A stretch of 64,000 nucleotides of DNA from the NCBI GenBank assembly GCA_016708265.1, contig JADJGA010000008.1, forward strand, positions 1 through 64,000, written 5' to 3'. Below the pieces are notes generated by a model, which saw only the letters and a list, made by a program, of their open reading frames with translations, did not search any database and was not told where the DNA came from. Every line of letters starts with the position of its first letter. The stretch's first letter is position 1. This DNA is from Saprospiraceae bacterium (GTDB lineage: Bacteria > Bacteroidota > Bacteroidia > Chitinophagales > Saprospiraceae). The position numbers were made by a program, and so were the translations under genes. Of this stretch, positions 26,305 through 35,231 are shown piece after piece.

Positions 26305-27681
26305 TTACTTTTCCAGAATATAAGGAAACCTACCGGGATAATTTCTGTAAAAGCCGTTAAATTTTAATGTGTTGCCAGATTTTTTGATCTTCTCTATCAG
26401 GTCATCAACATTGTGGATCTTTTCTGAATTGAGTTCCTCAATAATATAATCCGGTTCTATATTGCTTAACTGAGCTTTACTACCTTTAACTGTATTCACA
26501 ACCAATACTCCTTTAGCCTTAAATGTTCTTGTTTCATTTTCAGTAAGATCCCTCAATGTCAAACCAAGTTCAGCTAATATTTTATCTTTTCTGTTTGCTA
26601 TGAGTTCATCAGTATTGAATGCATTTTTCAGGGTGACTTTTATATTGAGTTCTTTCTTATTTCTGATAATTGTGATATTTATTACATCTCCGGGTTTCTT
26701 TTCTGAGATCACTGATTGAAAATGAGATGAATTCTCAATCATGACAGTATCAATGCTGATTATTATATCCTCAACCTGCATTCCGGCCTGAAATGCCGGT
26801 CCTGCTTTATCAATGCTCTGAATCTGCGCCCCCATATTATTAGTTTCACTATGACCGGGCTGAACATCATTTACACTTATGCCGAGTCTTGCTCTCTGCA
26901 CTGCTTTGTAATTGATAAGGTCAAAAGCGATTTTTTTAACAATATTTGAAGGGATAGCAAATGTAAAACCCGGATTAATTTCATTTTCCATATTCACTGC
27001 GGCAATCAAGCCAATCAGTTTTCCGGAAGTATTGACCAGTGCACCACCACTATTCCCTGAATTAGCCAAAGCATCTGTCTGAATATATGCTTCTGTGCCA
27101 CCGGCACCAAGCAGGTTAAGATTGCGGTTCTTAGCACTGATTATCCCCATCGAAACCGAATTCCTGAGCCGGAATGGATTTCCAAAAACAAACGATATAT
27201 CTCCTGCATTGATGTTACTTGAATTGTCAATGTACAGAAATGGTAAATTATCCTTGTTGATTTTTAAAACTGCTATATCTGTCAGTTCATCTGTTCCGAT
27301 CAGTTCTGCTTCAAATTGTAAATTGTCATTTGTTGTCACCATAATTTGCTTATGATCCCTGATGACATGAGCATTTGTGACTATAAATCCATCAGAAGTG
27401 ATTATGACTCCTGAACCAGATTCAATGATCAAATTGCTGCTTTCACTTTCTTTGATAGTCTGAACAAAAACTATTGAAGGTTTTACAGCCCTGACAATCT
27501 CTGAAAATCCCTGACCATCTTTTGATAAAAGCTCGGATACATTTTTCAGGCTGGTAACTGTGTTGTAATTTATGACCGGTCTGTTGTAGAAAGTACTGTA
27601 AATCAATAAAGAAGCTATGCTGGTACTGACCGATATCAGGACCATCATTATCAATGTCTTGTATTTAAATAAGTTTTTCAT
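26305..27681 (-). CDS. HtrA/DegQ-type serine protease, 458 aa
   Basis: One N-terminal transmembrane or signal helix (residues 10-30). Trypsin-like domain with the triad His105 (TNAHVI), Asp135 (TDIAVL) and Ser211 (GNSGGAL). Two PDZ domains follow, about 255-345 and 370-455. This is a periplasmic quality-control protease. It starts 4 bases after the stop of the upstream glycosyltransferase gene, so they are co-transcribed. Length is usual for the family. All catalytic residues present. Confidence 0.93.
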   Translation of the reverse strand: MKNLFKYKTLIMMVLISVSTSIASLLIYSTFYNRPVINYNTVTSLKNVSELLSKDGQGFSEIVRAVKPSIVFVQTIKESESSNLIIESGSGVIITSDGFIVTNAHVIRDHKQIMVTTNDNLQFEAELIGTDELTDIAVLKINKDNLPFLYIDNSSNINAGDISFVFGNPFRLRNSVSMGIISAKNRNLNLLGAGGTEAYIQTDALANSGNSGGALVNTSGKLIGLIAAVNMENEINPGFTFAIPSNIVKKIAFDLINYKAVQRARLGISVNDVQPGHSETNNMGAQIQSIDKAGPAFQAGMQVEDIIISIDTVMIENSSHFQSVISEKKPGDVINITIIRNKKELNIKVTLKNAFNTDELIANRKDKILAELGLTLRDLTENETRTFKAKGVLVVNTVKGSKAQLSNIEPDYIIEELNSEKIHNVDDLIEKIKKSGNTLKFNGFYRNYPGRFPYILEK

Positions 27682-27685
27682 CCGT

Positions 27686-29644
27686 TCATTTATTTTCTGC
27701 TGACCGTTTGGATTCCATTATATTTCTGAAGAGGATCTCCATATCAGACCATATACTGTAATTCCTGGCATATTCGACATTTATTTTGTGAATTTCATTT
27801 TCGCTTAGTTCGTTTGAATTGCCAATAATTACCGGTAAAAAAACTCCCGGTTTGATGATTGGCAGTTTTTCTATCTGGCTGTCAATCAATAGATATGAAA
27901 TCCAGGTTTTTTCCCCTTTTAGTACTGATAAAATATCCGTAAAAGTGATCCCTTTTGTTATTAAATACAATACCGGAAAAAATATAAACATCGTAAGGGC
28001 AATAAAAATGTCTGCAAAATATTTAATCATCCGGATATTGCTTTTTGCAAGTCTGAAATCGATATCAATACTGTAAAATTCACCTTTGGAATTTCTATCA
28101 GAACTACCTATTATACTGTGTGTTTCGTCAGGAAATATCTTGACCTTCACTTTGTCGCCAATCAATGCAAGATAATTAACGACTTCACTGATTTCAATAT
28201 TTTTTAAACAGAAAATTACTTCATCAATTTTCATGACATCTATAAGTTCATTTATCCTTGAAACACTGCCAATGAATTTATTGTGTTCAAAATCTGAGTT
28301 ATAAGGAAAAATTGCCCCGGCAAAATCATGCTGTATCCTGTTGATATCCATAATTCTCAGTACCCTGTTTATTTCATCTTCCATTCCGACTATCGAAATT
28401 CTCTTTTTTAAGCCCTTAAGTGAAAGCATTTTGGGAAATAATGCCTTAACTATCATTCTGACAAGGACCATAGAAGTCAGGCTTAAAATGGCACCAAAAA
28501 CTATTATTGCCCTTGAAAATCTTAATGATTCAGGTAAAAATGCATAAATGACAAAGATCGCAATTGTTCCTGCTAGAATCCCCTTTATGGAACTTACAAA
28601 ATACTTTTTACTGTATCCGTTGAATAAATATATAGAAAGTACTGAAAGCAAGGAAAAAAGTGCATAAAACCAGTAGGTTGAACTTGCATTATAATATTGC
28701 GGATCGTGATAATAATACTCTGCCCACAATTTCTGAAATAAAACAAGTATAAAAAAGAACAGGATAAAATCAATAACAGGTATAGCGAGACTGCTCAGGT
28801 TTTTTCTCAGATAGCTTATTGATCCGGCAATTATTATTGCAATATTGATAAAAAAAAGTGAAAAATTAAAAACACCAAAGTGTTTCCTGGCAAAAATTGA
28901 CATTGCTTTATAAAAGGTATGGTGATATTTGATGGAACTTTTTTTTGTGCTCTCTCCTTTGAAATGTATTGTAGTCGTTTCAGGAAAATAATAAATCTTA
29001 AATCCTGCTTTTCCGATCCTGTAGGAAAAATCTATATCTTCTCCATACATAAAAAAGTCTTCATCCAGAAGTCCGGCTTTTAAAAATACTTCATTTTTAA
29101 TAAACATAAATGCTCCGCACAAAACTTCAACTTCATGAGTCTTGTTCTCATCAAGGTATCCCAGATTGTACTTATTGAATATCCTCGATTTTGGAAACAG
29201 TTTTGATAAACCTGTCAGTCTGAATAACGAGATCATCGGTGTAGGTATGCTCCTTTTTGATTCAGGCAAAAATCTCCCTTCTCCATCTATAAGCTTAACT
29301 CCCAATGCTCCTGCTTCAGGATGAGATTCCATAAAATTAAAAATTTTAATAAGCGTATCATCACTGATTATAGTGTCTGGATTTAACAGGAGTGTATATT
29401 TTGAATCAGTAAGTTTTATAGCCTGATTGTTAGCTTTTGCGAATCCCGAATTGACTTTGTTTTCAATGAGTATAACTTCAGGAAAATTCTTTTTTATGCT
29501 TTCAACACTATCGTCAACAGAATTGTTATCTACAACAAATATTTCAACTTTAAGGTGCTTTACAGCCTTATAAACTGAGTACAGGCATTGCTCAATGAAA
29601 TACCTTACATTGTAGTTTACAATTACTATGGATATATCTTTCAC
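27686..29644 (-). CDS. Fusion: GT2 glycosyltransferase plus polyprenyl-phosphate sugar-transferase-like membrane part, 652 aa
   Basis: Residues 1-245 are a GT2 family domain: SIVIVNYNVRYFIEQCL, LLLNPDT (D-x-D-like), and the acceptor part EDIDFSYRIGKAGFKI typical of rhamnosyl- and dTDP-sugar transferases. From about 255 there are five or six hydrophobic helices and a CoA-binding-like region (RISIVGMEDEINRVL). The C-terminal part (ADIFIALTMFIFFPVLYL to KPGVF) is like the WcaJ/Bac_transf initiating sugar transferases, though its catalytic core looks shortened. Likely makes a cell-surface polysaccharide or lipid-linked sugar. Single-chain fusions of these two functions are uncommon. Upstream of and coupled to the HtrA gene. 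Confidence 0.75.
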   Translation of the reverse strand: MKDISIVIVNYNVRYFIEQCLYSVYKAVKHLKVEIFVVDNNSVDDSVESIKKNFPEVILIENKVNSGFAKANNQAIKLTDSKYTLLLNPDTIISDDTLIKIFNFMESHPEAGALGVKLIDGEGRFLPESKRSIPTPMISLFRLTGLSKLFPKSRIFNKYNLGYLDENKTHEVEVLCGAFMFIKNEVFLKAGLLDEDFFMYGEDIDFSYRIGKAGFKIYYFPETTTIHFKGESTKKSSIKYHHTFYKAMSIFARKHFGVFNFSLFFINIAIIIAGSISYLRKNLSSLAIPVIDFILFFFILVLFQKLWAEYYYHDPQYYNASSTYWFYALFSLLSVLSIYLFNGYSKKYFVSSIKGILAGTIAIFVIYAFLPESLRFSRAIIVFGAILSLTSMVLVRMIVKALFPKMLSLKGLKKRISIVGMEDEINRVLRIMDINRIQHDFAGAIFPYNSDFEHNKFIGSVSRINELIDVMKIDEVIFCLKNIEISEVVNYLALIGDKVKVKIFPDETHSIIGSSDRNSKGEFYSIDIDFRLAKSNIRMIKYFADIFIALTMFIFFPVLYLITKGITFTDILSVLKGEKTWISYLLIDSQIEKLPIIKPGVFLPVIIGNSNELSENEIHKINVEYARNYSIWSDMEILFRNIMESKRSAENK

Positions 29645-29755
29645 TTAACGAATTTCGAAAGTTTTTGATTATTTAATGATTACAATGTCAGCATTTCTGC
29701 CAGGAAAATCTGTAATTAAAACATTTATTTATTTAACGAACAAAAAGTTATTTTA

Positions 29756-30379
29756 TTAAAAGATTTCATTAACGCTGTTATAGGGGATTCTGGTCAATAT
29801 TGATCGTCCAAGAGTCAGTTCATCTGAATATTCCAGCTCTGTGCCAAAAGCCACTCCTCTGGAAATAAGAGATATTTTTATTCTTTTCGGCAACAGGTTT
29901 GAAATATAGTATACGGTTGTTTCTCCTTCTATATTAGGGCTTATAGCCATAATAAGTTCAGTGATCATTTCATCTTTTTCAATCCGGTCTATAAGGCTTT
30001 TAATATTGACATCTTGGGGCGATATGCCATCCATTGGTGAAATCAGTGCTCCCAATACATGATAAAGTCCATTGAACTGCTGAGAATTTTCAATGGCAAT
30101 CAGATCTCTGACATTTTCAACAATACAAATTGTTGATCTGTTTCTTGATCTTGAATTGCAGATATCACATATATCATTATCGGATATATTATGACAAGTA
30201 TTGCAGAATCGTATGTTTTCGAGATCTTTTATTTTTGAAGCAATTTGCACTGCTGTTGCCACATTGCCATTTATAAGATGCAATGCAATTCTTAAAGCAG
30301 ATTTTTTGCCTATTCCCGGCAATTTTGATATGGATTCAACTGCTTCATGCAGTATTGTAGAAGAAATATTCATCAACAC
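29756..30379 (-). CDS. recR: Recombination protein RecR
   Basis: A helix-hairpin-helix (SKLPGIGKKSALR, residues 18-30), a zinc finger with Cys59, Cys62, Cys71 and Cys74, then a Toprim domain beginning ICIVENVRDL (84-93). Length 207 is normal (about 200). RecR acts with RecF/RecO to load RecA at gaps. The start could be residue 3 (MNISS at 30373), the more usual beginning. Alone on the minus strand after a terminator. Confidence 0.96.
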   Translation of the reverse strand: MLMNISSTILHEAVESISKLPGIGKKSALRIALHLINGNVATAVQIASKIKDLENIRFCNTCHNISDNDICDICNSRSRNRSTICIVENVRDLIAIENSQQFNGLYHVLGALISPMDGISPQDVNIKSLIDRIEKDEMITELIMAISPNIEGETTVYYISNLLPKRIKISLISRGVAFGTELEYSDELTLGRSILTRIPYNSVNEIF

Positions 30380-30449
30380 ATATTAATATTTATGACCCTA
30401 TAAAAAAACAATATCATACAATATAGGTTCAAAGATAGGATATTTTATT

Positions 30450-30488
30450 AAAAAAAAAGAGGGTTGATCATTCAGCCCTCTTTTTTTT
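30450..30488 (-). terminator. Symmetric terminator after the OmpA-family gene
   Basis: AGAGGG-TTGA/TCA-GCCCTCT stem (30458-30481) with A8 on the left and T8 on the right, so it could stop transcription from either side. Confidence 0.85.
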
Positions 30489-30502
30489 ATTGATAATAAT
30501 TC

Positions 30503-32377
30503 TTAAAATCCTGAATTTTTATCTCCTAAATATTTCGAACCCGGTCTGGAAGAATATGGAGTTTTTTTACCCGCTTCAATTATTCCGGTAGGTCTTGGCA
30601 TTTCAAAATCTGTTTCCTTGCATGTCCTGAATTCAACTCTTCTGTTCATCATATGTCCCAATTCAACTTCCTTTGAAATATTGTGAGAATCAGGAAGATT
30701 TGGTACTATCGGTTTTTCTTCACCTCCGTACATCAATTTGAATCTGTTCCTGTCTATACCATAATTCTGTACTAAGAAATCTACAGCAGTTTTTGCCCTG
30801 TTGTAAGATAACAAATCGTTGTATGCACTTGAATTTCTTACATCAGTTGCTCCAAAAGCAGTAACACAAAGTTTAGGATTTTTATTCATCACATCAGCAA
30901 CATGCTTAAGATGTCCATAATATTCTGATTTCAAATAATATTTATCAAGATCAAAATGGATCATTGGCAAAAACCAATCTCCAACTCCTTCTTCTCCCCT
31001 GTTTATATAAGTCGTTCCAGTTCCGCCCCTTCCTGTTCCTTCTTCAAACATCTTCATCACTTGTTGTTTTGTAATGCAGCATTTAACAGTATCCGGTATT
31101 ATTGCACAACCAACCTCGTCAACCTCAAATCCGGGAGGAGAGAATGGTTCCTTGTCTTTGCAATCCGGAAGTCCATCACTGTCACTGTCAAGGATTATCC
31201 CTCTTGTGTCAACCTGGCAGCCTGAAAGACTGTTTATTTCGAGATCGAGCAAATTAATTACACCATCACCATCTGAGTCAGTAAGATCAAATGCAGGTCT
31301 TTGCTTGAGATTTGCAATATCACTGTATGCCATATCAAGTGGATTCATCCAGTACAATGGCTCCGTTCTCTTTTTAAAATTAGCCATATTTATACCTAAA
31401 CGAAGGTTTGTATAATGATTTAAATCATTTTGAACAGTCATGTCACCGGAAGTTCTGAATCTTATCCCATCAAGATAATCATTGTCTCCGATCATAACCT
31501 GATGCTCCAAACCGATGTTGATCCTTTTGTTGATCTTTCTGTAAATACCCATTCCAAATACAATATCAGCATGAATATGAATTTTATCATTTATCCTGAA
31601 TATTGCATATTTCGGATATGCTTTAGTTTCATACTTTCCATCATAATAGTCATTGATTGCCTTTTTCTGATCGATTCTTCCCTGCTTGGTATTTATATCA
31701 AATCCCTTTGAAAGAATAACATTGGCATCATAAATGCCTCCACTTGCATTTTTAAGGTCCAGCATCGTCTGATTTGAATTGAGGCCAATACCCGCAAATG
31801 CTATCCAGTTCCATTTATTTCTTTCTTTATGAAATAATATGTTCCCTATATTTAGCACTCCTTCAACATTTGCAGATACAAATTCTGTTTTGTATTTTGG
31901 GAACCATCCATTTCCAGCTGCGTATGCATCATAAGTGGGTGATTCAACCAAGCCCCCTCCCTGTGAAGAATGTGTCCACCTTTGAGGGTCAATTCCATAA
32001 GTCTGCCCGTAGAAAAGGTCAAATCTAACTGAAAAAGTGTAATGAACAGCTTTTCTTAAATGAAGACCTAATCCGAATCCTGCCAGTGGCAATCTTTCAT
32101 CTACATCCCCGTCAATGAAATAATGACCACCGTGAAGGCCTAATTCCCAGGCATTTTTCGGTTTAGCCGGAAATTTATAAAGCCCTTTTCTCCATTTTTT
32201 ATTCTGGTCAGGGTCAATAGTCATATCATCCTTTATGACTGCAGATGTGTAGGTATCACGAATCTTAATAGTATCCTGGGTAGTTTCTTCACCATACGGC
32301 TCAGTTACTTCATTTTGGGAAACCAAATTCCCAAAATACATTAACCCAATTAGCAATAAAGATAATTTTAGTTTCAT
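30503..32377 (-). CDS. OmpA-family outer-membrane protein with TSP3-like calcium repeats, 624 aa
   Basis: Signal peptide 1-20. Residues about 70-350 are beta-barrel-like. A linker of Asp-rich calcium-binding repeats follows (DSDGDGVINLLDLE, DSDSDGLPDCKDKEP, about 365-420). The C-terminal OmpA/MotB peptidoglycan-binding domain is about 475-605 (TAFGATDVRNSS, LSYNRAKTAVDFL, GGEEKP, MMNRRVEF). It ties the outer membrane to peptidoglycan. Proteins of this shape also accompany T9SS parts (PorE-like), but that link here is only positional. It has its own promoter and terminator. Confidence 0.88.
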   Translation of the reverse strand: MKLKLSLLLIGLMYFGNLVSQNEVTEPYGEETTQDTIKIRDTYTSAVIKDDMTIDPDQNKKWRKGLYKFPAKPKNAWELGLHGGHYFIDGDVDERLPLAGFGLGLHLRKAVHYTFSVRFDLFYGQTYGIDPQRWTHSSQGGGLVESPTYDAYAAGNGWFPKYKTEFVSANVEGVLNIGNILFHKERNKWNWIAFAGIGLNSNQTMLDLKNASGGIYDANVILSKGFDINTKQGRIDQKKAINDYYDGKYETKAYPKYAIFRINDKIHIHADIVFGMGIYRKINKRINIGLEHQVMIGDNDYLDGIRFRTSGDMTVQNDLNHYTNLRLGINMANFKKRTEPLYWMNPLDMAYSDIANLKQRPAFDLTDSDGDGVINLLDLEINSLSGCQVDTRGIILDSDSDGLPDCKDKEPFSPPGFEVDEVGCAIIPDTVKCCITKQQVMKMFEEGTGRGGTGTTYINRGEEGVGDWFLPMIHFDLDKYYLKSEYYGHLKHVADVMNKNPKLCVTAFGATDVRNSSAYNDLLSYNRAKTAVDFLVQNYGIDRNRFKLMYGGEEKPIVPNLPDSHNISKEVELGHMMNRRVEFRTCKETDFEMPRPTGIIEAGKKTPYSSRPGSKYLGDKNSGF

Positions 32378-32414
32378 AAGGTCTCTTTTAAAAAGTTATT
32401 TGTTATTTCAAATG

Positions 32415-32446
32415 CAAATTTATAACATTTTATTTAAAAACAAAAA
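32415..32446 (-). promoter_or_regulatory. Promoter of the OmpA-family gene
   Basis: On the minus strand: TTTTTG, an 18-base spacer, then TAAATTTG, a close match to -33 TTTG / -7 TAnnTTTG, with a leader of about 37 bases. The rest of the 325-bp divergent gap is AT-rich with nothing else recognisable. Confidence 0.7.
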
Positions 32447-32702
32447 TATTATTAATTATTTTAATACATAAACCTGTTTTTTTTCTACATTTTACGAATT
32501 TAAAATAATTTTAATGTGTAAAAATATATAAAATCACATTACCAACTAATATGAAGACACTTTTTTTGGAGTTTACCCCCAATTTTTTGAAGTTTTTTTT
32601 TAATATGTTAAAAATGTTTAATTTATCTTTTATCTTTGTGTATCATAATAAATTTATGGATTCTATAAATCCAATAAATATAAGATTTGCCATTTCATTG
32701 TT

Positions 32703-33770
32703 ATGAATTATAAAATTAATAGTTTTATGAAAGATTATTTTAAAGATTCTGAAGTTTTTTATTCTGAGTTTTATGATAAGGACAGTTTCGGCAGCATGAT
32801 CACAAAATCATCTGATTTGATATTTCCTTCCGGCAATTCGGTTGTTATATTGGGATTTGATGAAATAGTTTCTGATTCCATCAGAATGGAGTTGTATAAA
32901 ACATCATATACTTTCGAGAATCTGAATATATCAGATGTCGGAAATCTCATCGATAATAGCCTTGAAAGTATCACTGGTTCATTTCAAAAGTTATCAGCTC
33001 AGACTTTGAATATAATTGTTCTGGGATCTGTTCCTGAACAGATTTCAACTTTACTTCAATCGTTTAAAAATGGATTTATCAATATTGCTTTTATTGAAAA
33101 AAAAGGAGATATTTTTTTCAGTGATTCTATAAAACAGCAGGTTGATAATTCTTTATTTATTAACAAAGCAAAATTATTATGCTATCAGTCACACCTGTTG
33201 CACAGCAATAAACTGGATGGTTTGAGAATAAATCAATCAATGAGACTTGGTGAATTCCGAAACAATTACAAGCAGGCAGAACCAATAATCCGTGATATAG
33301 AACTGGCTTTTTTCAACATGGACAGTATCCGGTATTCTGAGATACCGGGAATAAAAAACACTTCACCAAGCGGATTGACTTCTGAAGAAACTTGCCAGAT
33401 AATGAAGTATCTTGGATTGAATACAAAAAATAATCTTATCAGCTTTTTGGGTTATGAACCAAAGTTTGATTTTCACAGCCAGGGAGCAATGGTTATTAGC
33501 CAGATGATCTGGTATTACCTCGAAGGATTAGACCAAAGAATAGTTGAAGATGTAAGCAACAGTTCTTATATTCAGACATTTATGGTTGATTTGAGTGACT
33601 ATAACATTACACTTAAATTTTTGCAGAGCAAGAAAACAGGAAGATGGTGGGTTGAAATTCCTCTGAATGAAGATCAGGAATCATATTTTATGCCTTGCAG
33701 CGAAGAAGACTTCGATAAAGCAAGAAACAATGATCTTTCATACAGAATTTTTAATGAACTAAGTTTATAA
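32703..33770 (+). CDS. Degenerate arginase/formimidoylglutamase-fold protein, 355 aa
   Basis: The overall layout and the C-terminal half match ureohydrolases: NMDSIRYSEIPG, then SPSGLTSEETCQIMKYLG, corresponds to the DIDxxDPxxAPG / PGGLTxxE part of active enzymes. The metal-binding Asp and His residues are replaced (Asn-Met-Asp-Ser, no GGxH, no DAHxD), so hydrolysis is unlikely. Such proteins are common in Bacteroidota beside murF and gldJ, with no proven role that I know of. The last 6 bases overlap the convergent murF stop. Confidence 0.7.
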   Translation: MNYKINSFMKDYFKDSEVFYSEFYDKDSFGSMITKSSDLIFPSGNSVVILGFDEIVSDSIRMELYKTSYTFENLNISDVGNLIDNSLESITGSFQKLSAQTLNIIVLGSVPEQISTLLQSFKNGFINIAFIEKKGDIFFSDSIKQQVDNSLFINKAKLLCYQSHLLHSNKLDGLRINQSMRLGEFRNNYKQAEPIIRDIELAFFNMDSIRYSEIPGIKNTSPSGLTSEETCQIMKYLGLNTKNNLISFLGYEPKFDFHSQGAMVISQMIWYYLEGLDQRIVEDVSNSSYIQTFMVDLSDYNITLKFLQSKKTGRWWVEIPLNEDQESYFMPCSEEDFDKARNNDLSYRIFNELSL

Positions 33771-35096
33771 AAAAATAGTTTCGATTTTAATTCCTCTGGA
33801 TCCTTTAGCAAGTATGAGTGATTCTTTTATATTGAATGAATTGATATAATTTTTAGCTTCATTGCTATTTTCAAATGTTTTACAATTCCCGGGCATCGGA
33901 TCTGTTTTTTCCCATGCAGATTTGAATTGAGGTCCAACCAATATTATTTGACCATATAAATTGTTTTTCAGCAGGTCTGAAATTACTTTTAAGTGCTCTT
34001 CTCCGCTTGTTTCTCCCAATTCCAGCATATCCCCCAGAATAACTATTTTCTCACGCGTATCTGCAATATTTCCAAATGACAATATTGCTTCCCGTACAGA
34101 AGTAGGATTAGCGTTATATGCATCAAGAATAACAGTATTGTTTTTCCATTCAATTATCTGCGATCTGTTATTTGATGGAATGAACTCTTTGAGTGCTTTA
34201 ATGATGTTTTGGAGCTTTACATTAAAATGATCTGCTACCTTACACGCATTTACAATATTATCAAAATTATACTGACCATAGACTGAAGTGGAGCAGTCAA
34301 ATGTTTTACCTGTATTATCATTGATTGCCAGATTGATGAACATATTTACACCTGTCCTTTCAACTGAAGCGATATTTTTTCCTTTGAAATCAGAACTGTC
34401 AAATATTTCAGCTGATTTGAAAGCATCAGATTCAAGTACTTTGAAAATATCTTTTACAGATTTGTTATAAAAAAAAAGTCCGTTATTGTTTTTTATAAAT
34501 TTATACAATTCTGTTTTGGTTTTTACAATATTCTCAACACTTCCGAATCCCTCAAGGTGAGCTTTGCCTATACTGGTGATCAGTCCGTAAGTGGGAAAAG
34601 CTATATTGCATAATTCCATGATTTCTCCGGGTCCGCTGGCTCCCATTTCGATAATCGCAATCTGATGACTTTCTTTAATATTCAATAAAGTAAGAGGAAC
34701 TCCTATATGATTATTTAGGTTTCCCTGAGTACAGAGAGTATCGAATTCAGCTGAAAGCAGATGATATATAAGCTCTTTTGTTGTGGTCTTACCATTGGTA
34801 CCTGTCAAAGCTACAACCGGAATATCGAAAGTGAGTCGATGCATTCTGGCAACTTCCTGTAGAGTTTGAAGTGTATTCTCTACATAAATAACATTCTCCT
34901 TACCTTTCAAATTTATATCTGAGCTTACAGCAATTAATGCACCGTTCTGAATAGCCTGATCAATAAATTTACTTCCGTCAAAGTTTTCTCCTGTTAAAGC
35001 AAAAAAAACCTGTCCTGCTTTAATTGTACGTGAATCTATAGAGATACCCCGGGATTTTCTGATAATACTGTAGAGTTCTTCAAATTGATTTTTCAT
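33765..35096 (-). CDS. murF: UDP-MurNAc-tripeptide-D-alanyl-D-alanine ligase
   Basis: An N-terminal substrate domain (ISIDSRTIKAGQVFFAL), an ATP-binding P-loop TGTNGKTTT (98-106), a central Mur ligase domain (IIEMGASGPGEI, IGKAHLEGFG) and a C-terminal domain (LDAYNANPTS, LGDMLELG). MurF adds D-Ala-D-Ala to the peptidoglycan precursor in the cytoplasm. Length 443 is usual. Downstream of gldJ on the same strand, an order seen in other gliding Bacteroidota. Confidence 0.96.
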   Translation of the reverse strand: MKNQFEELYSIIRKSRGISIDSRTIKAGQVFFALTGENFDGSKFIDQAIQNGALIAVSSDINLKGKENVIYVENTLQTLQEVARMHRLTFDIPVVALTGTNGKTTTKELIYHLLSAEFDTLCTQGNLNNHIGVPLTLLNIKESHQIAIIEMGASGPGEIMELCNIAFPTYGLITSIGKAHLEGFGSVENIVKTKTELYKFIKNNNGLFFYNKSVKDIFKVLESDAFKSAEIFDSSDFKGKNIASVERTGVNMFINLAINDNTGKTFDCSTSVYGQYNFDNIVNACKVADHFNVKLQNIIKALKEFIPSNNRSQIIEWKNNTVILDAYNANPTSVREAILSFGNIADTREKIVILGDMLELGETSGEEHLKVISDLLKNNLYGQIILVGPQFKSAWEKTDPMPGNCKTFENSNEAKNYINSFNIKESLILAKGSRGIKIETIFL

Positions 35097-35175
35097 TAAA
35101 TTTAATTGATGAAGTTGACAAAGCTTATATTTTGAGTAAATTGTTCTGCTATCAAAAGGTAATCAAATGTTTATC

Positions 35176-35212
35176 ATAAAAAAACCCGATACTGATTTCA
35201 ATACCGGGTTGT
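35176..35212 (-). terminator. Terminator after gldJ
   Basis: AACCCG (35183-35188) pairs with CGGGTT (35205-35210), with a TA/TA extension. A run of A on the left is the T-tract on the minus strand. It would separate gldJ from murF. Confidence 0.75.
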
Positions 35213-35231
35213 ATGTTTTATTAAAGCAATT

